From Streptomyces sp. H27-C3 (lineage in GTDB: Bacteria > Actinomycetota > Actinomycetes > Streptomycetales > Streptomycetaceae): a DNA stretch of 64,000 nucleotides. Position 1 is the stretch's first letter. The number at the start of each line of letters is the position of its first letter. The notes beneath the pieces are model-generated. The model saw nothing but the letters and a program-made list of their open reading frames with translations. It was not told where the DNA came from and did no database searches. The position numbers and the translations under genes are program-made. The DNA lies in the NCBI RefSeq assembly GCF_030063415.1, contig NZ_JASITA010000041.1:1-64000 (forward strand), written 5' to 3'. Shown here piece by piece: positions 8,589 to 16,414 of this stretch.

Positions 8589-9041
8589 GTGTCACACCCC
8601 GAACTCCCCATCCTGCCGGTCACGTTCCGGCCGACCCGCACCCGGGCCGTCCTGCTGACCGTCGGGGCGGCGATGTTCGCCGTCATCACGGCGATCGCAC
8701 TGCTCCTGGAAACCCTGTCGCCGGGGGAGCGGGTCAGCTTCATCTTCACCGCGCTGCTGCTCTTCGGCGTCATGCTGCTGCTGAGCCGCCCCAAGGTGGA
8801 GGCCGACGAGGCTGGGGTCACGGTCGTCAACCTCACCACCAGGCGCCGGCTGGAGTGGGCCGAGATCGTGAAGGTCAACCTGCGTCCCGGCGACGCCTGG
8901 GTCTTCCTCGACCTGAGCGACGGCACCAGCCTGCCGGCCCTCGGCATCCAGCCCGGCATCGCCAAGGAGCAGGCCATCCGGGACGCCCGCGCGCTGCGCG
9001 CCCTGGCGGAATCCCGCGGCTCGGGCACACACGCCGACTGA
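8589..9041 (+). CDS. PH-domain membrane protein
   Basis: 150 residues. Two adjacent hydrophobic helices (about 20-45 and 50-65) anchor a C-terminal bacterial PH-like domain with the pattern V-E-A-D-E-A-G-V-T-V-V-N, R-R-L-E-W-A-E-I and W-V-F-L-D-L-S-D-G. Such small proteins are common in actinobacteria and have no defined role. GTG 8589 is preceded by GAAGGA. 53 nt after hisG in the same direction, probably co-transcribed. Confidence 0.8.
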   Translation: MSHPELPILPVTFRPTRTRAVLLTVGAAMFAVITAIALLLETLSPGERVSFIFTALLLFGVMLLLSRPKVEADEAGVTVVNLTTRRRLEWAEIVKVNLRPGDAWVFLDLSDGTSLPALGIQPGIAKEQAIRDARALRALAESRGSGTHAD

Positions 9042-9080
9042 GCCCCACCCGGCTCGCCGCACCAATGATTACTCTGTTGA

Positions 9081-9222
9081 CTGTGGCGCCGAGAGCGCCC
9101 CGCCCCGCACCGAACGGCCGCACCTGGGCCGCGGGGCACCTGCGACCCAAGGAGTGACTCCCTCCAGCAATGGACGGATCGTCCGGTAGTACCTGCGCCG
9201 CCCCCTCTTCGGAGTCGGCGGC
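9081..9222 (+). promoter_or_regulatory. Structured 5' leader hiding the ribosome-binding site
   Basis: Several nested helices lie between the PH-domain gene and the CNNM gene: CCCCG (9103-9107) with CGGGG (9132-9136) enclosing CGGCC/GGCCG; GGAG/CTCC at 9151-9161; GGACG/CGTCC at 9172-9184; and a final hairpin GCCGCC (9197-9202) with GGCGGC (9217-9222) whose inner CTC-TTCG-GAG forms a UUCG tetraloop. The only Shine-Dalgarno-like GGAG (9211-9214) is inside this last hairpin, directly before ATG 9223. It does not match an M-box, ydaO or yybP consensus known to me. Confidence 0.5.
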
Positions 9223-10554
9223 ATGACCATCCCGCTAGTGCTGCTCGCCGCAGCCTTCCTCCTCATCCTCGCCAACGGGTTCTTCGTGGCCGCCGAATTC
9301 GGCCTGGTCACCGTGGAGCGGCCGGACGCCGAGCGCGCCGCGGCGGCGGGTGACCGGCGGGCCCGTACCGTCGTCACCGCGCTGCGCGAGCTGTCCTTCC
9401 AGCTCTCCGGCACCCAACTCGGCATCACGATCACCTCCCTGGTGGTCGGCATGCTCGCCGAGCCCGCGCTGGCCCACCTCCTCGCAGGCCCCTTCACCGC
9501 CGTCGGCGTCCCCGAGGGCGCCGTGTCCGGCATCTCCGTCGTGGTCGGCATGCTGCTCGCCTCCGCCGTCCAGATGGTGATCGGCGAGCTCGTCCCGAAG
9601 AACTGGGCGATCTCCAGGCCCCTGCAGGTCGCGCGATTCGTCGCCGGCCCGCAGTACCTGTTCTCGACCGTCTTCCGGCCGGTGATCTCCCTCCTCAACT
9701 CCGTCGCCAACCGCCTCGTGCGGATGCTGGGCGTCGAGCCCACCGACGAGCTGGCATCCGCCCGTACCCCGGGAGAACTCGTCTCGCTCGCCCGCCACTC
9801 GGCGCTGGCCGGCACGCTGGAACAGGACACCGCCGATCTGTTCGTACGGGCCCTCTCGCTCGGCGGGCTCACCGCGCAGCACGTCATGACGCCGCGGGTG
9901 AAGGTCAGCGCCCTGCAGTCCTCCGCGACCGCGGCGGACGTCCTCAACCTCACCCGGGCCACCGGCCTGTCCCGCTTCCCGGTCTACCGGGAGCGCATCG
10001 ACGAGATCGTGGGCATGGTCCACCTCAAGGACGCGCTCGCCGTGCCGGTGGACGAGCGGCTGCGGACCCCGGTGTACCGGGTCGCGGTCCCGCCGCTCCT
10101 GGTGCCCGAGACCCTGCCCGTCCAGCAGCTGCTCGACCGGCTGCGCAGCGAGCAGCCGATCGCCGTCGTCGTCGACGAGTACGGCGGCACGGCCGGGGTC
10201 GTCACCCTGGAGGACATTGTCGAGGAGCTCGTCGGAGAGGTCAGGGACGAGCACGACGACGAGGGCGCCGAGCGGCCGGAGCTCGCCGCGGTGCCCGCCG
10301 AGGACGGCCAGGCAGCCTGGGAGGCCGAGGGCAGCTGCCGGGTCGTCGGCCTGCGGCGCATCGGCCTCGAAGTCCCCGATGGCCCGTATGAGACCGTGGC
10401 CGGTCTTGTGGCCGATCTGCTGGGGCGCATCCCCGCCCCCGGGGACCGGGCCGAACTGCCCGGCTGGCGCCTGTGCGTGCGGCAGGTGGACCGCCACCGC
10501 GCCGAGCGGGTCCGTCTTGTCCGTACCGTGCAGGTCCCGGAGGTTGTGCGATGA
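9223..10554 (+). CDS. CNNM/CBS-domain membrane protein (hemolysin family)
   Basis: 443 residues. The N-terminal DUF21/CNNM transmembrane domain (about 1-190) begins with hydrophobic L-L-I-L-A-N-G-F-F-V-A-A-E-F. Two CBS domains follow (about 215-330; V-M-T-P-R-V, V-V-D-E-Y-G-G-T-A-G-V-V-T-L-E-D), then a CorC_HlyC domain (about 350-440). The family has been linked to magnesium or cobalt efflux and membrane damage resistance; the hemolysin name is historical. ATG 9223 ends the structured leader. The stop overlaps the next gene's start (ATGA), so the two paralogues are probably made as a pair and may form a heterodimer. Confidence 0.92.
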   Translation: MTIPLVLLAAAFLLILANGFFVAAEFGLVTVERPDAERAAAAGDRRARTVVTALRELSFQLSGTQLGITITSLVVGMLAEPALAHLLAGPFTAVGVPEGAVSGISVVVGMLLASAVQMVIGELVPKNWAISRPLQVARFVAGPQYLFSTVFRPVISLLNSVANRLVRMLGVEPTDELASARTPGELVSLARHSALAGTLEQDTADLFVRALSLGGLTAQHVMTPRVKVSALQSSATAADVLNLTRATGLSRFPVYRERIDEIVGMVHLKDALAVPVDERLRTPVYRVAVPPLLVPETLPVQQLLDRLRSEQPIAVVVDEYGGTAGVVTLEDIVEELVGEVRDEHDDEGAERPELAAVPAEDGQAAWEAEGSCRVVGLRRIGLEVPDGPYETVAGLVADLLGRIPAPGDRAELPGWRLCVRQVDRHRAERVRLVRTVQVPEVVR

Positions 10555-11654
10555 ACGTGCTGCACCTGTTGTTCGCCGTGCTGCTGGTCCTGGCGAACGG
10601 GTTCTTCGTCGGCGCCGAGTTCGCGCTCATCTCCGTACGCCGCAGCCAGATCGAACCGCTCGCGGCCGGCGGCTCCGCACGCGCCAGGAAAGTCCTGCAC
10701 GGCCTGGAGCGCCTTCCGCAGATGATGGCGGCGGCGCAGTTCGGCATCACGATCTGCTCGCTGACGCTTGGCGCGGTGGCGGAGCCGACCGTCGCGCGTC
10801 TGCTGGAGCCCGCCTTCCACGCGGTGCACCTGCCCGAAGGGCTGATTCATCCCCTCGGATTCATGATCGCGTTGGTCGTGGTCGTCGTCCTGCACCTCGT
10901 CATCGGCGAGATGGTCCCCAAGAACCTCGCCATGGCCGCTCCCGAGAAGACCGCACTGTGGCTCAGCCCCGGCCTGGTCGGCTTCGCGCGGCTGTGCCGC
11001 CCGGTGACGGCGGGGCTCGGCGCGTGTGCGCGTCTGGTGCTGCGGCTGTTCCGCGTCGAGCCCAGGGACGAGGTCGAGTCGGTCTTCACCAGTGAGCAGC
11101 TGAACCGCCTCGTCGAGGACTCGGGGCAGGCCGGACTGCTGGAGCCGGGGGAGCAGGAACGCCTGGAGGACGCGCTGGAACTGGGCAGCCTCCTGGTCAC
11201 CGACGTCCTGCTCGACCGGGCCTCCCTGATCACCGTGGACGCCTCGGTCACACCCCGCGAGATCGAGGAGCTCACGGTCAGAACCGGCTACTCGCGCTTC
11301 CCGGTGTGCGCCGACGGCGGTGCCTTCATGGGCTACCTGCACGTCAAGGACGTACTGGACCTGGAGGAGACCGGGCGGGCCGTGCCCCAGCGGATCTGGC
11401 GTCCGATGGCCGTTCTCAGTGCGGAGCTGCCGCTGGACGACGCCCTGACCGTGATGCGGCGCGCCGCGACGCATCTGGCGCAGGTCGCGGACGGATCGGG
11501 GCGGGTGCTCGGCCTTGTCGCGCTGGAGGACGTCCTGGAGATGCTGGTGGGAGAGGTACGCGATCCCGCCCACCGGGTGGTGGTGCCCCGGCTGCCCCGG
11601 GACACCACTCCGGCAGTGGGGAACGCCGCCGATCAGGTGGCCCTGGTCGGGTGA
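10551..11654 (+). CDS. Second CNNM/CBS-domain membrane protein
   Basis: 367 residues, a paralogue of the upstream gene: the same L-A-N-G-F-F-V-G-A-E-F-A-L-I-S opening, CNNM membrane domain (about 1-185) and CBS pair (about 205-335; V-A-L-E-D-V-L-E-M-L-V-G-E-V). The C-terminal CorC_HlyC domain of the first copy is missing here; the protein ends about 30 residues after the CBS pair. Start ATG 10551 overlaps the preceding stop codon. The asymmetric pair suggests complementary subunits. Confidence 0.92.
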   Translation: MNVLHLLFAVLLVLANGFFVGAEFALISVRRSQIEPLAAGGSARARKVLHGLERLPQMMAAAQFGITICSLTLGAVAEPTVARLLEPAFHAVHLPEGLIHPLGFMIALVVVVVLHLVIGEMVPKNLAMAAPEKTALWLSPGLVGFARLCRPVTAGLGACARLVLRLFRVEPRDEVESVFTSEQLNRLVEDSGQAGLLEPGEQERLEDALELGSLLVTDVLLDRASLITVDASVTPREIEELTVRTGYSRFPVCADGGAFMGYLHVKDVLDLEETGRAVPQRIWRPMAVLSAELPLDDALTVMRRAATHLAQVADGSGRVLGLVALEDVLEMLVGEVRDPAHRVVVPRLPRDTTPAVGNAADQVALVG

Positions 11655-11658
11655 CGTC

Positions 11659-11698
11659 GGCCGGTGTGCGTGCCCCGTCCGGGTCACGCGCACCGGCC
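11659..11698. terminator. Bidirectional terminator
   Basis: A 14-bp stem, GGCCGGTGTGCGTG against CACGCGCACCGGCC with one G-T pair and a 12-nt loop, fills the 45-bp gap between the convergent CNNM gene and the AAA ATPase gene. Confidence 0.75.
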
Positions 11699-11699
11699 G

Positions 11700-13616
11700 T
11701 CACAGCAGGGGCGGTTCCTGCTTGCCGCGCCCCACCGGACCGCGGCCCGACAGCACCTCGCCGTACGCCTGCATCAGATCCGGCAGCCGCAGCGTGGACA
11801 GGTCGTCGCGGGTGGGGGTGGCCGGGTAGCCGGAGAGTCTCAGGTCCCGGTACGCGCAGCTCTTCTCGTACAGCGTGCGCAGGAACCGGCCGTTGCCGAG
11901 CTCGTCGATCCAGCTCTGGTCGACGACGTGTCCGCTGATGCTGCGCAGCTCCTCCAGCGCCTCCTCGTCCCACACGTCACCGTTCTCGGCGGCCAGCACC
12001 CCGCCGATGGCGGTCAGCTCCAGCGGGCGGTAGCTGGGGAAGTCGACGCGGGTGGTGAAGCGTGAGGAGAGCCCGGGATTGACCGCCAGCAGGCGGTCCA
12101 TGCCCTCCGGGTATCCGGCCAGGATGACGACCAGATGGTCCCGGTTGTCCTCGGCGCGCTTGAGGAGCACCTGAAGGGCCTCGTCGCCGTACGCGTCGCC
12201 CTTGCTGTAACCGGTGTTGGAGAGGCTGTACGCCTCGTCGACGAACAGCACCCCGCCGAGCGCCGAGTCGATCAGCTCATTGGCCTTGACCGCGGTCTGG
12301 CCGAGGAACTCGCCCACCAGGTCGGACCGTTGGGCCTCCACCAGATGGTCGCCGCCCAGCAGCCCGAGCGCGTAGAAGACCCGCCCCAGGATCCGGGCGA
12401 CGGTCGTCTTGCCGGTGCCGGACGGCCCGGAAAAGACAAAGTGACGTTTCGGTGGCTGCACGGGAAGGCCCTCGCCGGACCTCAGTCGAGCCATGTTCAG
12501 CTGCGCCGAGAGCGCCTTGACCTGGCGCTTCACCGGGTCGAGGCCCACCATCCGCTCCAGCTCCGCGAGCGCCTCGGCGAGCAGCGCCGGGTCGGCCGAA
12601 CCGGCCGGGAAGGACGGCACGGCCGCCCGCACCGGGATGACCGCCTTCCCCCGTACGCCATCACCCGTGACCGGCGAGACCGCGCCTCCGAGCGGCGTCT
12701 GCACCCCGTCGCCGAGCCGCAGGTCCCGGCCCTCCGGCGCGTCCGGGCCGATCAAACTGTCCGCGTCACCCGTGGCGTCCGCGGTGTCCTGGCCGAGCCC
12801 CGCCAGCGACATGGCGGCGAAGTCGGTGGAGTCCTCGTACCCGTCCCCCTCGGCGATGGCCGCCAGCCGCGCCGAGGTGTCCATGAACGCCGGGTCGACC
12901 CGGTGCACGGCCCGGTAGAGCGGCAGCGCGGCGGCGCTGCGCCCGGTGCCCTCGTGCGCGCGGGCCAGCCAGTACCGCAGCTCCTTGCGTTGCGGCTGCT
13001 CGCTGCGGCAGCGCATCAGGGCGGCCGACAGCATCGGCTCGGCCTGCCCGTACATCTCCAGACGCACCCGCGCCATGCCGCCGAAGAGCCCCGTCTCGAT
13101 GCCGAGCAGCGGGTCGTCGACGAGCGGGTCCGTGTGCCGTACGAGCTGCTCCCAGTCCTTGACCAGATACGCGCGGCACGCGTGCAGAAAACGCACCTGC
13201 GGATCGGCGTCCACCGGCGGCAGGCCCGCCAGTGCCCGGTCCAGCTCGGGCACATGGCGGCCGTCGAGCCAGTGCGAGGCGTGCGCGAGCAGCAGATCGC
13301 GCGGGCTCTCCAGCACGGGCTGGACCCACCAGCCCAGCCAGTACCAGGAGTTGATGGTGTGACGGTGCCGGGCGCGCTGCTCACCGAAGCGCTCGCGGTG
13401 GCGGTACATGCGCAGCAGGGCGGTGGTCGTGTCGACGCGCAGCGCGTGCAGCCCCAGCCAGCCGTCGGCCATGCCGGGGTCCATCCGCACGGCGGCTCTG
13501 AACTCCTCCTCCGCCTGCGGATATCCGCCCATCGTGTAGGCATCGACGCCGCGCAGCCAGGCGAGGTCGGCCGGGGCGTTCACACCCTGCGTGCCGAAGT
13601 CCGTCACGTCCACCAC
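11700..13616 (-). CDS. CbxX/CfxQ-type AAA ATPase with N-terminal TPR region
   Basis: 638 residues. The N-terminal half (about 1-280) is a helical tetratricopeptide-like region (R-G-V-D-A-Y-T-M-G-G-Y-P-Q-A-E-E-E-F). A variable linker (about 280-340) leads to a AAA+ domain (about 345-600) with Walker A G-P-S-G-T-G-K-T-T, Walker B V-L-F-V-D-E-A-Y-S-L and an arginine-rich region near S-S-R-F-T-T-R. The architecture matches EccA-like ATPases of type VII secretion loci, but no ESX genes are in view, so the substrate is unknown. GTG 13616 is chosen as the start; a second in-frame GTG follows directly. Confidence 0.88.
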   Translation of the reverse strand: MVDVTDFGTQGVNAPADLAWLRGVDAYTMGGYPQAEEEFRAAVRMDPGMADGWLGLHALRVDTTTALLRMYRHRERFGEQRARHRHTINSWYWLGWWVQPVLESPRDLLLAHASHWLDGRHVPELDRALAGLPPVDADPQVRFLHACRAYLVKDWEQLVRHTDPLVDDPLLGIETGLFGGMARVRLEMYGQAEPMLSAALMRCRSEQPQRKELRYWLARAHEGTGRSAAALPLYRAVHRVDPAFMDTSARLAAIAEGDGYEDSTDFAAMSLAGLGQDTADATGDADSLIGPDAPEGRDLRLGDGVQTPLGGAVSPVTGDGVRGKAVIPVRAAVPSFPAGSADPALLAEALAELERMVGLDPVKRQVKALSAQLNMARLRSGEGLPVQPPKRHFVFSGPSGTGKTTVARILGRVFYALGLLGGDHLVEAQRSDLVGEFLGQTAVKANELIDSALGGVLFVDEAYSLSNTGYSKGDAYGDEALQVLLKRAEDNRDHLVVILAGYPEGMDRLLAVNPGLSSRFTTRVDFPSYRPLELTAIGGVLAAENGDVWDEEALEELRSISGHVVDQSWIDELGNGRFLRTLYEKSCAYRDLRLSGYPATPTRDDLSTLRLPDLMQAYGEVLSGRGPVGRGKQEPPLL

Positions 13617-13971
13617 AAACTGTGCCCCCCGTGATGTGCCGCCGGGCCGGCGCCCGTCGGCAGGTCGCAGAACCAGGTCTCAGAACCGCCGTGCCGCGGA
13701 CGGGATTTGACCGCACCGAAGGGCATCGTACCTGTGCAGAGAGCTACGGCCCAAGGGTGGCGCAGGTCGATCGCACACGGTGACCGAGGGTGAGCGAATG
13801 ACGCCACGGGGCGGCCCGACAGGGGCTGCGGGGGCAGAACGAAGCCCCCGATCACGGGGGAACAACCGGGGGCTTCGCGTCTACGGCGGCTCCGAAGAGC
13901 CGTACATTGAGAACGTAAGACCTGTACGCCTCCCGGGTCAAGCGGAGTTGAGGCACTCCCGGGGGCGGTTT
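13617..13971. other. Intergenic region upstream of the AAA ATPase gene
   Basis: No gene recognised. It holds a strong terminator hairpin (13841-13876), a smaller CGGCTC/GAGCCG hairpin (about 13887-13902), and presumably the ATPase promoter near 13620-13740. A tRNA reading of 13885-13975 was considered and rejected. Confidence 0.5.
13841..13876 (-). terminator. Terminator hairpin downstream of the kinase gene
   Basis: GAAGCCCCCG at 13841 pairs with CGGGGGCTTC at 13867-13876, a perfect 10-bp stem. It lies downstream of the minus-strand uridine-kinase-like gene and upstream of the AAA ATPase gene. Confidence 0.65.
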
Positions 13972-14628
13972 TCAAGCCGTTCCGGAAGGCGGGGGCAGGT
14001 GGTCACGCGCAGTGACCAAAAGGGTCGGCCGCGCTGTCGCGGAGGGCCCACGGCGCCACTTGTACCCCTCCTGCCCCTCCTGCCCCTCCTGTACCAACGT
14101 ATCCGCGTACGGCCGGGAGGGGTCGGCCGCGAAATGGCGCGTCTCCGCCGCTGTCCACCCGTCCCAGAAGCCGGACTGGGCCGATCCGTCCCTTCGCCGC
14201 CCCCGTGCCCAGGACTGCCGCGCGTCCAGATCCATCCACAACAGCCACGCGAGATCCGGGCGCAGTGCCTCGCGCCCCGCCCCCACACCCTCGATCAGCA
14301 CCACCGGTGCGGGGTCCAGAAGGCGCGCCGGGCCGAAGCGGCGCAGCGACCAGTCGTAGGGGGCGTACCGGGCGCTCTCGCCGCGGGAGAGCGGTCCGGT
14401 CACCTGCTCGCGCAGCCGCCCGGTCCAGGCGAAGAGCTCCTCGTGCGTGGCCACGTCGTCGAGATGCAGTACGGGGGCGTCGCCAAGCGCCGCCGCGAGC
14501 CGGGCCGCGAAGGTGCTCTTGCCCGAGCCCGCGTGCCCGTCGACGGCGACCAGCCGCACCGGGCCGCAGGAGGGCGGCAGTGCGGTCAGCTGGGCGGCGA
14601 GCCGGTCGAGGTGTTCCACTCTGTCCAC
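13972..14628 (-). CDS. Uridine-kinase-like P-loop protein
   Basis: 218 residues from GTG 14628. Phosphoryl transfer fold with Walker A G-H-A-G-S-G-K-S-T-F (about residue 30) and a lid or acceptor region L-H-L-D-D-V. It resembles the uridine kinase/AAA-type small kinases common in Streptomyces; the substrate is not proven. GTG 14619 or a start as far as 14700 are alternatives, but the longer version would run across the regulatory dyads near 14672-14691. Divergent from the C39 peptidase gene. Confidence 0.75.
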   Translation of the reverse strand: MDRVEHLDRLAAQLTALPPSCGPVRLVAVDGHAGSGKSTFAARLAAALGDAPVLHLDDVATHEELFAWTGRLREQVTGPLSRGESARYAPYDWSLRRFGPARLLDPAPVVLIEGVGAGREALRPDLAWLLWMDLDARQSWARGRRRDGSAQSGFWDGWTAAETRHFAADPSRPYADTLVQEGQEGQEGYKWRRGPSATARPTLLVTARDHLPPPSGTA

Positions 14629-14671
14629 CCTAGGACCATCCCGGACCGGGGCGCCTCGCAGGTCACACCAG

Positions 14672-14691
14672 TGGTCCAAACCAATATTGGT
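14672..14691. promoter_or_regulatory. DasR-like dyad overlapped by a second palindrome
   Basis: TGGTCCAAACCA (14672-14683) resembles the DasR-responsive element core TGGTCTAGACCA, and its flanking A, G and T also fit. It overlaps the perfect palindrome ACCAATATTGGT (14680-14691). The pair lies 94-113 bp upstream of the exported peptidase start and 44-63 bp upstream of the divergent kinase start, in the position of an operator. Binding by DasR is inference from similarity to the consensus. Confidence 0.45.
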
Positions 14692-14784
14692 GGGAACCAC
14701 GCGGCGTCAGGTGCTGGCAGAAGTCCGCCGGAACCGGCCATAGTTGGCCCACTGTCGTGCCATCCGCATCCCATTTGGGGGTCC

Positions 14785-16134
14785 ATGACCATGACCAGAT
14801 CCGCTTCGCGCCGAACCGTTCTCGCCGCCGCAGTCGCGGCGGCGGCGGGTGCGGCCGCGGCATCCGCCGCCGCTTCACCTTCCGGTGGCGCCGCCGCACG
14901 TACCCCGCTCGTCGACAACCGCTTCTGGTCCACCTACCGGGACTGGCGCAGCGGCGCCGACGCGGGCACCAAGGTCGTGGCGGGCCGCCGGCCATCTCTG
15001 GTCATCGCCACGCCGTCCGGCCGCACCGAGTACACCGACCCGCACACCGGCACGACCTCCACCTGGGAGAGCGCGACCTGGACCTCGCAGGTCCACCGGT
15101 GCACGGTCCCCGCGACCGAGGTCATCGCCTCCTGGAACGCGCGCACCCCGGCCGGCACCTGGCTGACGGTCGAGCTGCGCGGCACGTACTCGGACGGCGG
15201 AAAGACGCCCTGGTATGTGATGGGCCGCTGGGCCGCCGGTGACGCGGACATCAAGCGCACCTCCATCGACGACCAGAGCGACGACAGGAGCAGCGTCTGG
15301 ACCGACACCTTCGCCATCGACAACCCGGCGGGCGGCCTGCGCCTGGCCTCGTACCAGCTGCGGCTGACGCTGCACCGCAAGCCCGGCACCCGGCTCACAC
15401 CGGCCGTCTGGCGGGTCGGCGCGATGGCCTCGGACATCCCGGACCGCTTCACCGTCCCTGCGTCCACGCCCGGGGCCGGCCGGGAGCTCGTCGTCCCGCG
15501 CTACTCGCAGAACACGCACATCGGGCAGTACCCGGAGTACGACAACGGCGGTGAGGCGTGGTGCAGCCCCACCTCCTCGCAGATGATCATCGAGTACTGG
15601 GGCCGCGAGCCCACCGCACGCGACCTGGCCTGGGTGAACCCCGCATTCGATGATCCGCAGGTCTGTCACGCGGCGCGCTACACCTTCGACTACCAGTACG
15701 ACGGCTGCGGCAACTGGCCCTTCAACGCCGCGTACGCCGCGACGTACAAGGACATGAGCGCGGTCGTCACCCGGCTCCACTCCCTGAGCGACCTGGAGAC
15801 CCTGGTCCGCGCGGGCATCCCGGCCATAACGTCGCAGTCCTTCCTGGAGAAGGAGCTGACGGGCGCGGGCTACGGCACGGCGGGGCATCTGATGACGGTC
15901 ATCGGCTTCACCCCGGACGGTGATGTGATCGCGAACGACCCGGCATCCCCGAACAACCAGGCCGTACGCCGCGTCTACAACCGGCGCGAGTGGGAGAACA
16001 TCTGGCTCAGGACCAAGCGCTACAACGCGGCGGGGAAAGTGGTGTCCGGCACAGGCGGCGTCTGTTACGTCTACTGGCCCGCCCACCCGAAACGTGCTCA
16101 GCAGCGGGCTCTGGGGGCCGTGGGCATTCGCTGA
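14785..16134 (+). CDS. Tat-exported C39-family cysteine peptidase
   Basis: 449 residues. The N-terminus carries a twin-arginine signal (S-A-S-R-R-T-V-L-A-A followed by an alanine-rich hydrophobic run and A-x-A sites near residue 30), so the protein should be secreted folded. The C-terminal papain-like domain (about 235-430) has the catalytic cysteine in G-G-E-A-W-C-S-P-T-S-S-Q, histidine in T-A-G-H-L-M-T-V-I-G-F and N-D in V-I-A-N-D-P. The residues between form a beta-rich carbohydrate- or surface-binding-like region of unknown role. ATG 14785 begins the signal peptide; the open frame upstream is artefactual. Confidence 0.85.
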   Translation: MTMTRSASRRTVLAAAVAAAAGAAAASAAASPSGGAAARTPLVDNRFWSTYRDWRSGADAGTKVVAGRRPSLVIATPSGRTEYTDPHTGTTSTWESATWTSQVHRCTVPATEVIASWNARTPAGTWLTVELRGTYSDGGKTPWYVMGRWAAGDADIKRTSIDDQSDDRSSVWTDTFAIDNPAGGLRLASYQLRLTLHRKPGTRLTPAVWRVGAMASDIPDRFTVPASTPGAGRELVVPRYSQNTHIGQYPEYDNGGEAWCSPTSSQMIIEYWGREPTARDLAWVNPAFDDPQVCHAARYTFDYQYDGCGNWPFNAAYAATYKDMSAVVTRLHSLSDLETLVRAGIPAITSQSFLEKELTGAGYGTAGHLMTVIGFTPDGDVIANDPASPNNQAVRRVYNRREWENIWLRTKRYNAAGKVVSGTGGVCYVYWPAHPKRAQQRALGAVGIR

Positions 16135-16414
16135 GCCGGGGCAGGCCCCGGAGTGCGTGACCAACGTCATGTACCCCGGGGTGCATGGTGGCCCAGGACG
16201 GGTTCTGCCAGAGCGGGAAGAGGCCGGTCGGGACCATCAGGCACGCTGCGAAGAGCAGGGTGAGCGCGAGATAGGGATCGGCGGCGCGGCTGCGTGTCCG
16301 TGGGCCCTCGCCCCGTACGGACCGCTCCCACCACTGGAGCTGGTGCCCCGCCGACAGGGCGAAGGTCGCCCCGATCGCGTACGACCAGAACAGCGCCGCC
16401 TGGATCTGGATCAC
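16007..16414 (-). CDS. Membrane protein, probably 3'-truncated
   Basis: 135 residues from GTG 16414, which overlaps the DUF6114 stop codon (GTGA). The first about 90 residues look real: a hydrophobic helix (A-L-F-W-S-Y-A-I-G-A-T-F-A-L), a basic loop, then a second helix (T-L-L-F-A-A-C-L-M-V-P). After about residue 90 the sequence becomes proline/arginine-rich and runs 128 nt antisense into the 3' end of the C39 peptidase gene, which looks non-native. I read it as the surviving 5' part of a longer multi-helix protein. Alternatively it could be a short membrane protein with a random tail. Confidence 0.5.
   Translation of the reverse strand: MIQIQAALFWSYAIGATFALSAGHQLQWWERSVRGEGPRTRSRAADPYLALTLLFAACLMVPTGLFPLWQNPSWATMHPGVHDVGHALRGLPRLSECPRPPEPAAEHVSGGRASRRNRRRLCRTPLSPPRCSAWS

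Noticed and set aside
13885..13975. Possible tRNA or small RNA gene near the uridine-kinase-like gene end
   Set aside because: Only a terminator and one small hairpin could be supported; no cloverleaf with a T-loop GTTCGA and acceptor stem was found on either strand.
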